From contig DAGO01000111.1 in assembly GCA_002498185.1 (NCBI GenBank), positions 1 through 6,100 on the forward strand: 6,100 nt of DNA, in the 5' to 3' direction. The notes under the pieces were generated by a model that was given only the letters and a program-made list of their open reading frames with translations, did no database searches and had not been told where the DNA came from. This document shows positions 1-5,428 of the stretch, one piece after another. Numbering within the stretch: position 1 is the stretch's first letter; every line of letters starts with the position of its first letter. Source of the stretch: Euryarchaeota archaeon UBA10 (GTDB lineage Archaea > Thermoplasmatota > Poseidoniia > Poseidoniales > Poseidoniaceae). The position numbers and the translations under genes were made by a program.

Positions 1-366
1 AAGATTTTGAGATTTGGACGAATGCCAGTATATGAGGAGTCAATTGACCAATTATCTGGATTCGTTCTTCGGTCAGATATTTTGATGGCTGCTTCAATGG
101 ATGAGTGGGATAAGGTCTTGGTCGACATGCGAAAGCCATTGATGACAATCGGTGTTGATGATAGCGTAGACTTGGCATTGGAGACATTCCTCAAATCAAA
201 AGTACAGATTTTGGCAGTTGTAGATGAATTCGGTGGAACAGCAGGTATTGTCACAATGGAGGACGCCATTGAGACATTGTTAGGTGAAGAAATCGTAGAT
301 GAGTTAGATGAGCACGAAGATATGCGGGAATTAGCTCGCGAACAGGCTGCATCAGAAGAAGAGTGA
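1..366 (+). CDS. CNNM/CorC-family CBS-pair protein, 3' end only
   Basis: This is the C-terminal 121 residues of a CNNM/HlyC/CorC-type protein; the open frame runs through the left edge, so the membrane domain (DUF21) expected upstream is outside the window. The visible part starts inside the first CBS motif (RMPVYEESIDQLSGFVLRSD, residues 7-26) and contains the second CBS motif with the family hallmark VDEFGGTAGIVTMEDAIETL (residues 74-93), followed by GEEIVDELDE. In this family the CBS pair binds adenine nucleotides and controls Mg2+ or other divalent-cation transport by the membrane part. After the CBS pair there is only a short acidic tail (ending EQAASEEE), not the CorC_HlyC domain found in most bacterial relatives, which resembles archaeal CNNM proteins. 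The TGA stop directly abuts the stop of the convergent hydrolase gene. Family assignment is firm; the transported ion is not shown by the sequence. Confidence 0.9.
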   Translation, partial: KILRFGRMPVYEESIDQLSGFVLRSDILMAASMDEWDKVLVDMRKPLMTIGVDDSVDLALETFLKSKVQILAVVDEFGGTAGIVTMEDAIETLLGEEIVDELDEHEDMRELAREQAASEEE

Positions 367-1302
367 TTACAGGATTCTTTTCTCAATCCATGATACTATG
401 AGTTCATCCCTTTCGGAGTTGATTCGATTCTTCGAATGAGTAAGTGATTCGATTAGGTGGGGTTCAACATCCAAATCTGCTGACAAAAGTAAGTCGTAGT
501 GATAACGTCCTAGGCGATTATCGTTCTTTGCTTGCAATAACAACACTGGAACCTTTGGATATCCCCAATGAGGGAAATCGATATCCTTCCACTCCAGACT
601 ATCGATTTCAGGATGTATTTTCCTGAATCCCTTAACCGCCCAGATTTTTAGAAGCGGCATCAAAAATGAGATTCTTCCAGACATTTGTTCTAGGATAGGA
701 GAGTACGCAGCCATTGGAGATTCTAGCATCAACGTACCATAATTGTCCTTCCACCATCCCTGGTGCCTTTGATGATGCATGCCAATCGAAATGAATCCTC
801 CGAGGCTATGTCCATAAAAGTGGACTTTTTTGATTTTAGTTCGATCAACTTGGTCTAGTATTAACTTGACATCTTGAATTACTTTTCCAGCCGTCCACTC
901 TGGTGTATCAGGTGCCATTCCATGACCGCGCATATCTACTGCAAGAGTATGTAATCCCATATTTCTGAAAAGGTACATTCTCTCTGTAAATTTCTCTGAT
1001 GATGATTGCCACCCGTGGATGAGCACTACTAAATCTGTTTCATGGTCCTGGTAATTGACGAATCCATAAACATCGGATTCTCCATTTCTCGTCCTTATGA
1101 TTTCCCAATTAGTATCAGAAAATGGAAGACTTCGTTTCTCAGGTCCACTGAAGATTATTCTGAGTAAAACCTGGTGGACAATTAGTAGCAAGACTACAAA
1201 CAAGAAAACAAGGGCGTATGGAGTTAAAATCGACAAGGAAATTACTGAAACTAGCAATATCAGTATGGCATAGCCATCCCATGTCGCCTTACGGCGGTCC
1301 AT
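367..1302 (-). CDS. Membrane-anchored alpha/beta hydrolase
   Basis: A 311-residue protein with two closely spaced hydrophobic segments at the N-terminus (about residues 11-28 and 30-50), then a full alpha/beta-hydrolase fold. Visible motifs are the oxyanion strand LVVLIHGW (91-98), the D-x-R-G-H-G motif (VDMRGHG, 122-128), the nucleophile elbow GHSLGG with Ser166, a likely acid Asp261 (AKNDNRLG) and a likely catalytic His289 (LTHS). The complete Ser-Asp-His set predicts an active serine hydrolase (lipase, esterase or lysophospholipase-like); the substrate cannot be told. With a positively charged N-terminus (MDRRK) and two membrane passes, the catalytic domain probably lies on the cytoplasmic side. 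The ATG is preceded by GAGGA six bases upstream, lying inside the last codons of the upstream RDD-like gene, and the gap between the genes is only 2 bp. They are therefore almost certainly co-transcribed and perhaps translationally coupled. Confidence 0.88.
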   Translation of the reverse strand: MDRRKATWDGYAILILLVSVISLSILTPYALVFLFVVLLLIVHQVLLRIIFSGPEKRSLPFSDTNWEIIRTRNGESDVYGFVNYQDHETDLVVLIHGWQSSSEKFTERMYLFRNMGLHTLAVDMRGHGMAPDTPEWTAGKVIQDVKLILDQVDRTKIKKVHFYGHSLGGFISIGMHHQRHQGWWKDNYGTLMLESPMAAYSPILEQMSGRISFLMPLLKIWAVKGFRKIHPEIDSLEWKDIDFPHWGYPKVPVLLLQAKNDNRLGRYHYDLLLSADLDVEPHLIESLTHSKNRINSERDELIVSWIEKRIL

Positions 1303-1304
1303 AT

Positions 1305-2213
1305 TCAGTCCTCAGAGCTGTCTTCGTCGGATTCTTTTGTTTCTTCAGAATCACTAGTTTCTTCTGCAGATTCATTTTTTTCTACAGCCTTGGCAGCTTT
1401 CTTTGCCGCTTTTTCTTTCTGCTTGACTTCACGGTTTGCAGACCTCTCAGCCCACTTGTCGCCGAAGTCGCCAAGGGATTCGAATCTTGCCATCCAGCCT
1501 GTTTCATTACCAGTAGAAACGTGCTTTACGAGGTATGAACTGAATGCCAAATCGAAGATACCTTGTGAAAAATCCGAATTCTTCTTTAGGAAGAAATTGA
1601 ATATCCAGAATACGATAAACACTACACCAGTGATGAATGGAACCATACCGGAAGTACTAATATTTTGGAAATTAGCCATCATTAGAATTAATCCAATTAG
1701 GGAAAGGAATCCGATACTGTTATTCAATACTGCATGCAAGAATATAGGTTTGTTTCCTGAGGAATTGATGTACTTCGTTCTAGAAACGAACTCACCAATG
1801 TTACGTCCTGTCCAAATAGGTAGAACTAACCAGTTAACCAGAATCATCAGGAGTGCAACAGCCCACCCTATAGTAAGGTCTGAATCCGCACCAGTGGATA
1901 ATATGCTCAATAAACCAATTGACACACCGAAGTTCCAAGCGAAATTGATTATCCAACCGATGTACCTTGGCATATTTCCTGCAAGTTCAAAACCTTCGGG
2001 AAGACCAGTAGGTCGAATTTTTTCTGGCTTATCTTTGCCATCGCCTTTCGCTTTTATTTTTGCAGAGGCAGGTTTGGCCGCTTTAGGGGTAGCTTTTTTC
2101 GCTACAGCCTTTGCAGCCTTGGGTGTTGCCTTAGCAACAGCTTTTGCTGCCTTAGGCTTAGCCTTGGCAGGTTTTGCATCATCCATATTGTCAACTTTGT
2201 CAAGTAATCCCAT
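1305..2213 (-). CDS. Divergent RDD-like membrane protein with H1-like Lys/Ala tail
   Basis: A 302-residue protein in three parts. Residues 13-60 form a Lys/Ala/Pro-rich tail with near-repeats of the type KAAKAVAKATP, like the tails of histone H1 or bacterial H1-like proteins. Residues about 83-209 contain four predicted membrane helices (83-105, 114-133, 161-180, 190-209). Residues 255-302 are again Lys/Ala-rich (KEKAAKKAAKAVEK) and end in a Glu/Asp/Ser tail. The core looks like a divergent RDD family protein: WTGRNIGEFVSRTKYINSSG (134-153) corresponds to the usual Gly-x-x-x-Gly-(K/R)-x-x-x-x-x-V block after helix 2, and FDLAFSSYLV (220-229) to the family's C-terminal HDxxAxTxVV block. The first Asp of the RDD signature appears to be missing (PRYIGWIINFAWNFG). 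RDD proteins are mostly uncharacterised, with some acting as ion antiporters. The start codon has GTGAG three bases upstream, and the gene lies 9 bp after the proline-rich gene. Membrane location is sure; function is unknown. Confidence 0.82.
   Translation of the reverse strand: MGLLDKVDNMDDAKPAKAKPKAAKAVAKATPKAAKAVAKKATPKAAKPASAKIKAKGDGKDKPEKIRPTGLPEGFELAGNMPRYIGWIINFAWNFGVSIGLLSILSTGADSDLTIGWAVALLMILVNWLVLPIWTGRNIGEFVSRTKYINSSGNKPIFLHAVLNNSIGFLSLIGLILMMANFQNISTSGMVPFITGVVFIVFWIFNFFLKKNSDFSQGIFDLAFSSYLVKHVSTGNETGWMARFESLGDFGDKWAERSANREVKQKEKAAKKAAKAVEKNESAEETSDSEETKESDEDSSED
2070..2153 (-). repeat. Lys/Ala-rich peptide repeats in the RDD-like protein
   Basis: Residues 21-31 (KAAKAVAKATP), 32-43 (KAAKAVAKKATP) and a partial third unit from 44 (KAAKPA) are tandem near-copies of 11-12 residues. 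The corresponding DNA, rich in gcc/gct/ttt on the + strand, is also repetitive, so the tail could expand or contract by slippage. Confidence 0.75.
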
Positions 2214-2222
2214 ATTCTCACA

Positions 2223-3371
2223 TCAACTATACATTGCACCGATTGCACGGTAAACTTCGAAATCATCACTCTTTGTAAAGGCTAGAACTGCATCATCAGG
2301 CATTCCACCAAGTAGGGAATCAACAACTGAGAAGAATTCAGTTCTATCATCATCTGAGGCGGCCTCTGGATCTGAAGCCACAGTGCGGTAGACTTCAAAT
2401 CCTTCAGATTGAGTAAACGCAGAAACTTCATCTTCAGGCAATTCGCCGAGGAATGAATCAATTATTGTCACGAAGTAAGGGAACAGGTCGTCATCATCGT
2501 CTTCTGCGACTTCAGCCACATGCGATTCTTCTTCCTCTTCATATTCCTCTTCGTCATCATCGCTAGCAAATAACTCGTCCAGTTCCGCCTCACCGGCGAT
2601 AACAGCCTTGATTAGTTTCCTCTCAGCCATCAAAGTTTCCAAAGAAGGACGCAATTCGCGCAATAGTTGCCTATCTCCAACATCCTTAGCTGCCTGATAC
2701 TCAGGCTTTAGACGCCTTAGTTCATCCTCAACTGTTGCGAGTTGAGCATTCAATTCCACTAAGGTTTCTCCATCAAGGTGGCTGTCTTCTTCTTCCTCCT
2801 GGTTAAGAAGTTGCACTGTCGGTGAATCTCTTATTTCTGCGGCTTTGTCATCACGTTCTTCTTTGCGCATAATGATGATGTCGCGGTCCAGTTCGTGGCC
2901 GAATCGATCAGAATATCTTTCAAGAAGGCTGCCGATTTCCCCTTGGCTGATACGGTCAATGTGACCATACACCTGCTGCAAGGGCTTTCCGCTTTTCTTA
3001 GCATACAACCCAGCATATGACTCTTCTTCTTCTACTACTTCGACTGGTTCCGGTGCAGGGCTAGGCGGCAAGGCTTCGATAGCAACTGGAGCCGGGGCTT
3101 CAGGAGTTGGTGCGGGAGGTGCAACCGGTGGAGTTGCACTTTGCGGGGTTGGAACAGGCGGGGGGCCGGCTGGTGAAGTTGCTGCTGGCGGTGCTGGTGC
3201 AGCGGGTGTAGGCGGCACAGGATTAGGTAATGGCATGCCTGGCGCAGGAGGTAAAGGCATTCCCGGAGCTGGCGGCATTGGCATGCCTGGAGCTGGTGGC
3301 ATTGGCATTGGAGGCAAGCCTGGCGGTGGCGGCAAATTGTTGCCATCTTTCTTCTTCTTACCCAGCCCCAT
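2223..3371 (-). CDS. Proline-rich, acidic, coiled-coil protein with duplicated C-terminal motif
   Basis: I do not recognise this 382-residue protein. It has no signal peptide or membrane segment. Regions in order: a basic start (MGLGKKKKDG); a Pro/Ala/Gly/Met-rich arm (residues 13-110) that includes three octapeptides; a conserved-looking segment (SYAGLYAKKSGKPLQQVYGH, 118-137) followed by a charged helical part; a likely coiled coil (about 200-268, rich in Leu/Glu/Arg); a strongly acidic stretch (271-295); and two copies of a 32-residue motif (300-331 and 346-377). The protein may be a cytoplasmic scaffold or adaptor, since Pro-rich arms, coiled coils and repeat motifs usually mediate binding, but this is inference. 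The ATG start is firm: GAGGTG lies five bases upstream. The next gene, an RDD-like membrane protein with basic tails, follows after 9 bp, so a functional link is plausible. The two alternative frames across the Pro-rich arm are shadows. Confidence 0.8.
   Translation of the reverse strand: MGLGKKKKDGNNLPPPPGLPPMPMPPAPGMPMPPAPGMPLPPAPGMPLPNPVPPTPAAPAPPAATSPAGPPPVPTPQSATPPVAPPAPTPEAPAPVAIEALPPSPAPEPVEVVEEEESYAGLYAKKSGKPLQQVYGHIDRISQGEIGSLLERYSDRFGHELDRDIIIMRKEERDDKAAEIRDSPTVQLLNQEEEEDSHLDGETLVELNAQLATVEDELRRLKPEYQAAKDVGDRQLLRELRPSLETLMAERKLIKAVIAGEAELDELFASDDDEEEYEEEEESHVAEVAEDDDDDLFPYFVTIIDSFLGELPEDEVSAFTQSEGFEVYRTVASDPEAASDDDRTEFFSVVDSLLGGMPDDAVLAFTKSDDFEVYRAIGAMYS
2241..2474 (-). repeat. Tandem duplication of a 32-residue motif
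   Basis: Copy 1 is residues 300-331 (2379-2474) and copy 2 is residues 346-377 (2241-2336), a 138-bp offset. Shared positions include F-x(2)-hydrophobic(2)-D-S-x-L-G-x-x-P-(E/D)-D-x-V-x-A-F-T-x-S-x-x-F-E-V-Y-R. About half of the residues are identical, and the DNA has diverged substantially. It is an old internal duplication of a small probably helical unit, linked by an acidic spacer (DPEAASDDDR). Confidence 0.88.
3231..3302 (-). repeat. Three 24-bp octapeptide repeats, (M/L)PPAPGMP
   Basis: Residues 24-31, 32-39 and 40-47 of the proline-rich protein read MPPAPGMP, MPPAPGMP and LPPAPGMP. Codon use differs slightly between units. The array is a candidate for length variation between strains and for a flexible polyproline-type arm. 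Confidence 0.85.
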
Positions 3372-3376
3372 GCGTG

Positions 3377-3404
3377 CACCTCAGATTAGGTGGGAAGTAA
3401 TCTG
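3377..3404 (-). promoter_or_regulatory. Leader inverted repeat overlapping the ribosome binding site of the proline-rich gene
   Basis: In the - strand leader, CAGATTA (3404-3398) and TAATCTG (3388-3382) form a perfect 7-bp inverted repeat around a 9-nt loop (CTTCCCACC). The second arm ends on the first base of the ribosome binding site GAGGTG (3382-3377), five bases before the ATG at 3371. CACCT (3392-3388), overlapping the loop and the second arm, is exactly complementary to AGGTG of the binding site (3381-3377), with AATCTG between. The two foldings exclude each other: one leaves most of the site free, the other hides it. The pairing is seen in the sequence; a regulatory role is inference. 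Confidence 0.45.
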
Positions 3405-3428
3405 CCCTTGAACGTTGCCATTGTTAGA

Positions 3429-3445
3429 ACCATACGCAGTATGGT
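3429..3445. repeat. 17-bp palindrome between priS and the proline-rich gene
   Basis: ACCATAC-GCA-GTATGGT is a perfect inverted repeat with 7-bp arms and a 3-bp centre, 8 bp downstream of the priS stop and 57 bp upstream of the next start. It could be an operator for a dimeric regulator or a stable RNA hairpin at the priS 3' end. No U-rich run follows it in the direction of transcription, so a classical terminator is unlikely. I see no convincing archaeal TATA/BRE element nearby. Confidence 0.4.
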
Positions 3446-3453
3446 ATTTTGAC

Positions 3454-4644
3454 CTATTTTACCAACCTAGCCCATCCTTTCAGCACAAGGAATGTAGCCC
3501 CTGCCTCATGGATTTCAACAATATCTCCCACCGAAGCATCAATAATGCGGTTATCAAAACGAGTAATTGCATCATCGACTACCATTTCCACACGGACGAT
3601 TTCGTCTCTTGACAAGGCGATTCCTTCACTAAGGCAGTCGAATGAATCACTCTTGTCTGGATCTAATCTTGATAGCGGGAACTCAGTAACTCGCATTCCA
3701 CTCTTTCCATGGAGAGAACCTGGCCAGCGAATTTGACGCCTTGTGTCAATTGTAACAACTTCATCGGTTTCACCAGCATTTCCTAAAACAACACTAGAAT
3801 CGGCACGAATCAAATTCTGGAACAACAGTGCATGGTTGTTCAATGCTGTGAGGCGTCCATCTAACACACGATTGCGACGACTTTCAGCTTGCATTAATTC
3901 AGCTAATTTTTCAACACTAGCCTTTCCTCTCAGGCCTTTTATTCCCTCGCGGTCCATCATTTCCTGCAAACCAGCAATCATTTTCCTCAGTAATTGAGTA
4001 TCGCCATTGTGCACAGAATCTAACTTGTTTACTACAGAGTCAATACCTCTAGAGACACGCTTTGCCCAACCAGTAGCATTCGGATTACGTGAACGTTCAA
4101 GCAAATCACTAACTTCCACTCCTTCTCCTCGTATGTGACTGACAAGTTCTCTTCTGGCTTCCGAATCTAAGTGGAAAAATTTCGGATCTCGATAATGTAA
4201 GTGGAAACCCCTGTGACCTGAAAATGTAACTTGCAAATATTCTTCTTTAAATCCAAAATCTGGTTCTAAGAAATCGTTCCACAAAGACCATGCTTGCTCT
4301 TGAATGACTTCAATCATGGCAGGGAAGTCTTTGTCAGTAACACCGGGTAAATGGTCACCGTCTAAATCAAAGATCAAGTCTGCACCTAGCCAATCTTTGT
4401 CAGCCATTTTCAACTCGTGTGGTTTTTTCCAGTAGGCTGTTGAATAGAAGCAAGAATGCTGAGGTCTTTCGCAAATAAACCTTCTAACATCGTTCATGTC
4501 TGAAAATGATTTGTGTCGGATTGGAGTGCCACCTCCGAATGGAATGAACATCCATTCTCTAGTACGGAGCCGAGGAGGAGTCCACAACTCTGCAGTACGA
4601 TAGTATTGAGTGAAACGGTGCGCGAATCTTGCCCAGCCGGAAAT
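3454..4644 (-). CDS. priS: DNA primase small (catalytic) subunit PriS, ATT start
   Basis: This is the catalytic subunit of the archaeal/eukaryotic-type primase, which with PriL makes RNA primers for replication. Counted from the ATT start (396 residues), hallmarks are FYSTAYWKKP (66-75), WLGADLIFDLDGDHLP (85-100) with the metal-binding Asp93 and Asp95, the nucleotide-binding SGHRGFHLH (142-150), and a third metal Asp in TIDTRRQIRWPGSLHGKSGM (Asp300). These places agree well with Asp95, Asp97 and Asp280 of Pyrococcus PriS. The Cys-rich zinc knuckle that follows the Asp pair in Pyrococcus is absent: the segment after DHLP has no cysteine. The first conventional start codon, a TTG at 4587, would remove the conserved N-terminal helix and YYRTAEL, and has no ribosome binding site. 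Upstream of it, in frame, the only start-like codon before the stop at 4656-4654 is ATT at 4644, five bases after a perfect GAGGTG. The upstream zinc-finger gene ends 44 bp earlier. Function is near certain; the exact start is likely. Confidence 0.93.
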   Translation of the reverse strand: MSGWARFAHRFTQYYRTAELWTPPRLRTREWMFIPFGGGTPIRHKSFSDMNDVRRFICERPQHSCFYSTAYWKKPHELKMADKDWLGADLIFDLDGDHLPGVTDKDFPAMIEVIQEQAWSLWNDFLEPDFGFKEEYLQVTFSGHRGFHLHYRDPKFFHLDSEARRELVSHIRGEGVEVSDLLERSRNPNATGWAKRVSRGIDSVVNKLDSVHNGDTQLLRKMIAGLQEMMDREGIKGLRGKASVEKLAELMQAESRRNRVLDGRLTALNNHALLFQNLIRADSSVVLGNAGETDEVVTIDTRRQIRWPGSLHGKSGMRVTEFPLSRLDPDKSDSFDCLSEGIALSRDEIVRVEMVVDDAITRFDNRIIDASVGDIVEIHEAGATFLVLKGWARLVK

Positions 4645-4649
4645 AGTAC

Positions 4650-4655
4650 CACCTC
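4650..4655 (-). promoter_or_regulatory. Ribosome binding site deciding the ATT start of priS
   Basis: The - strand reads GAGGTG, then five bases (GTACT), then ATT at 4644. The same six bases with the same five-base spacing stand before the ATG of the proline-rich gene at 3371. The matching geometry is the main argument that priS begins at ATT. Confidence 0.7.
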
Positions 4656-4688
4656 ATGACACGGTGGACAGCGGAGACCTTTGAATCT

Positions 4689-4892
4689 TCACTCTCTCCA
4701 GAAACGTTTCTCTCTCTGAATTTGAACAGTTGCTGTATCGGCACCCGTTACTTCGACATAATGTGCCCAGCAATAGTAGTGTTTGTCGACTACCATAGCT
4801 TCTCCAAAAGTAAGTCTAATTCCACATGTATGGCATCGCGGACCAATCTCCCCGTTAGGGGTCTGTGCGAGTTCAATGTGTTCGTGTGGCAT
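4689..4892 (-). CDS. Small LIM-like zinc-finger protein
   Basis: A 67-residue protein not assigned to a named family. It carries a candidate single zinc site: Cys20-x2-Cys23-x14-His38-x2-Cys41-x2-His44 (RCHTCG ... KHYYCWAHY), a spacing reminiscent of half a LIM domain or a treble-clef finger. The C-terminus is basic and aromatic (QIQREKRFWRE). The frame stays open back to 4994, but those longer forms start within the upstream HEAT gene and lack a ribosome binding site. The ATG at 4892 has GTGAG four bases upstream, so it is preferred. The gene starts 49 bp after the HEAT-repeat gene ends and stops 44 bp before priS. Such small zinc proteins often bind nucleic acid or protein partners; the place next to priS invites, but does not prove, a replication or translation role. 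Confidence 0.65.
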   Translation of the reverse strand: MPHEHIELAQTPNGEIGPRCHTCGIRLTFGEAMVVDKHYYCWAHYVEVTGADTATVQIQREKRFWRE

Positions 4893-4896
4893 GGGT

Positions 4897-4901
4897 CTCA
4901 C
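4897..4901 (-). promoter_or_regulatory. Ribosome binding site setting the start of the zinc-finger gene
   Basis: GTGAG followed by ACCC and ATG (4892) on the - strand. It resembles the GTGAG-AAT-ATG arrangement of the RDD-like gene at 2213 and argues for the 67-residue form over a 101-residue reading. Confidence 0.5.
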
Positions 4902-4941
4902 TTGTTTCGGCGTAAGGGAAGAAGTCTTTGAATGTGGCGTA

Positions 4942-5424
4942 TCACCAATCGATTTCCGTTGGTTCATCGCACAATGCCAACAAATCCAATGCAACCTCGC
5001 ATGATTCCGATACTTCAGGAAGAGGGTCTGTTAGAAACTGCTGCAAAACAGGCCTTGCAGTTCTATCTCCAATCGCACCAAGAGCTTCAGCAGCTTCATG
5101 CCTTACCATTACATGTTCAGATTCGTCACTCAGCACATCGATAAGAGTAGGAACTGCAAGATTATCCTGCATTTGGCCCAAAACATATGCCAATTCGTGC
5201 CTCAATAATGCACTGCTCGCCTTGAAACCTTCACACAATGCACTTACTGCTTCACTAGAACGATCATTCCTCAAGGAAAAAACAGCACGCATTCTTTCGA
5301 ACATTTTGCTATTCTCGTCTAATAGTGTTGTTCTCAATGATGATACATTGGTCTCGCGAGAAGGGGGTGCAGGGTCAACTGAACCATACTCAGATACCCC
5401 TGGGACCCTATCTGCAACACTCAT
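4942..5424 (-). CDS. Half-length deoxyhypusine hydroxylase-like HEAT protein
   Basis: A 160-residue HEAT-repeat protein that matches the C-terminal half of eukaryotic deoxyhypusine hydroxylase, the di-iron enzyme that finishes hypusine on translation factor eIF5A (aIF5A in archaea). Seen here: the linker motif SVDPAPP (15-21), FERMRAVFSLRN (42-53), SALLRHELAYVLGQMQD (71-87) and VMVRHEAAEALGAIGD (105-120), then ESCEVALDL (140-148). The two His-Glu pairs, His76-Glu77 and His109-Glu110, are 33 residues apart, the spacing of the iron ligands in each half of the human enzyme. The full-length enzyme has four such pairs in two pseudo-symmetric halves; only one half is present, and upstream DNA encodes mqnD, not a missing half. 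A homodimer could rebuild the di-iron site (inference). The chosen ATG is 4 bp after the mqnD-like stop, with only a weak GATGAGAG site; an in-frame ATG at 5439 is possible. A phycobilisome-lyase-type HEAT protein is the alternative, but SVDPAPP argues against it. Confidence 0.8.
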   Translation of the reverse strand: MSVADRVPGVSEYGSVDPAPPSRETNVSSLRTTLLDENSKMFERMRAVFSLRNDRSSEAVSALCEGFKASSALLRHELAYVLGQMQDNLAVPTLIDVLSDESEHVMVRHEAAEALGAIGDRTARPVLQQFLTDPLPEVSESCEVALDLLALCDEPTEIDW

Positions 5425-5428
5425 GGAA

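Noticed and set aside
2034..2171. The Lys/Ala tail as a histone H1 gene
   Set aside because: It is in frame with the membrane core and has no separate stop or globular H1 domain; it is a tail of the RDD-like protein.
1390..2253. A 287-codon open frame on the + strand
   Set aside because: It lies antisense to the RDD-like gene, whose product has clear membrane helices. The + frame is kept open by the low-complexity Lys/Ala codons and shows no known motif.
3035..3379. A 114-codon Gln/His/Leu/Cys-rich open frame on the - strand
   Set aside because: It is a shifted-frame reading of the GC-rich proline-rich arm; the real frame has the perfect ribosome binding site and the downstream conserved repeats.
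3429..3445. The palindrome as an intrinsic terminator for priS
   Set aside because: No T-run follows it in the direction of transcription, and archaeal termination normally relies on T-rich tracts.
3454..4587. priS starting at the TTG at 4587
   Set aside because: It would cut off the conserved N-terminal residues and has no Shine-Dalgarno; the ATT at 4644 fits better.
4559..4657. An ATG at 4657 as the priS start through a frameshift
   Set aside because: It is out of frame with priS, has no ribosome binding site, and its GAGGTG-overlapping codons show no PriS similarity. The point is kept open only as a possible sequencing error.
4689..4994. A 101-residue form of the zinc-finger protein with an extra CWHC motif
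   Set aside because: The added residues are read from the other frame of the HEAT gene's end, and the upstream ATGs have no ribosome binding site; the CWHC is probably chance.
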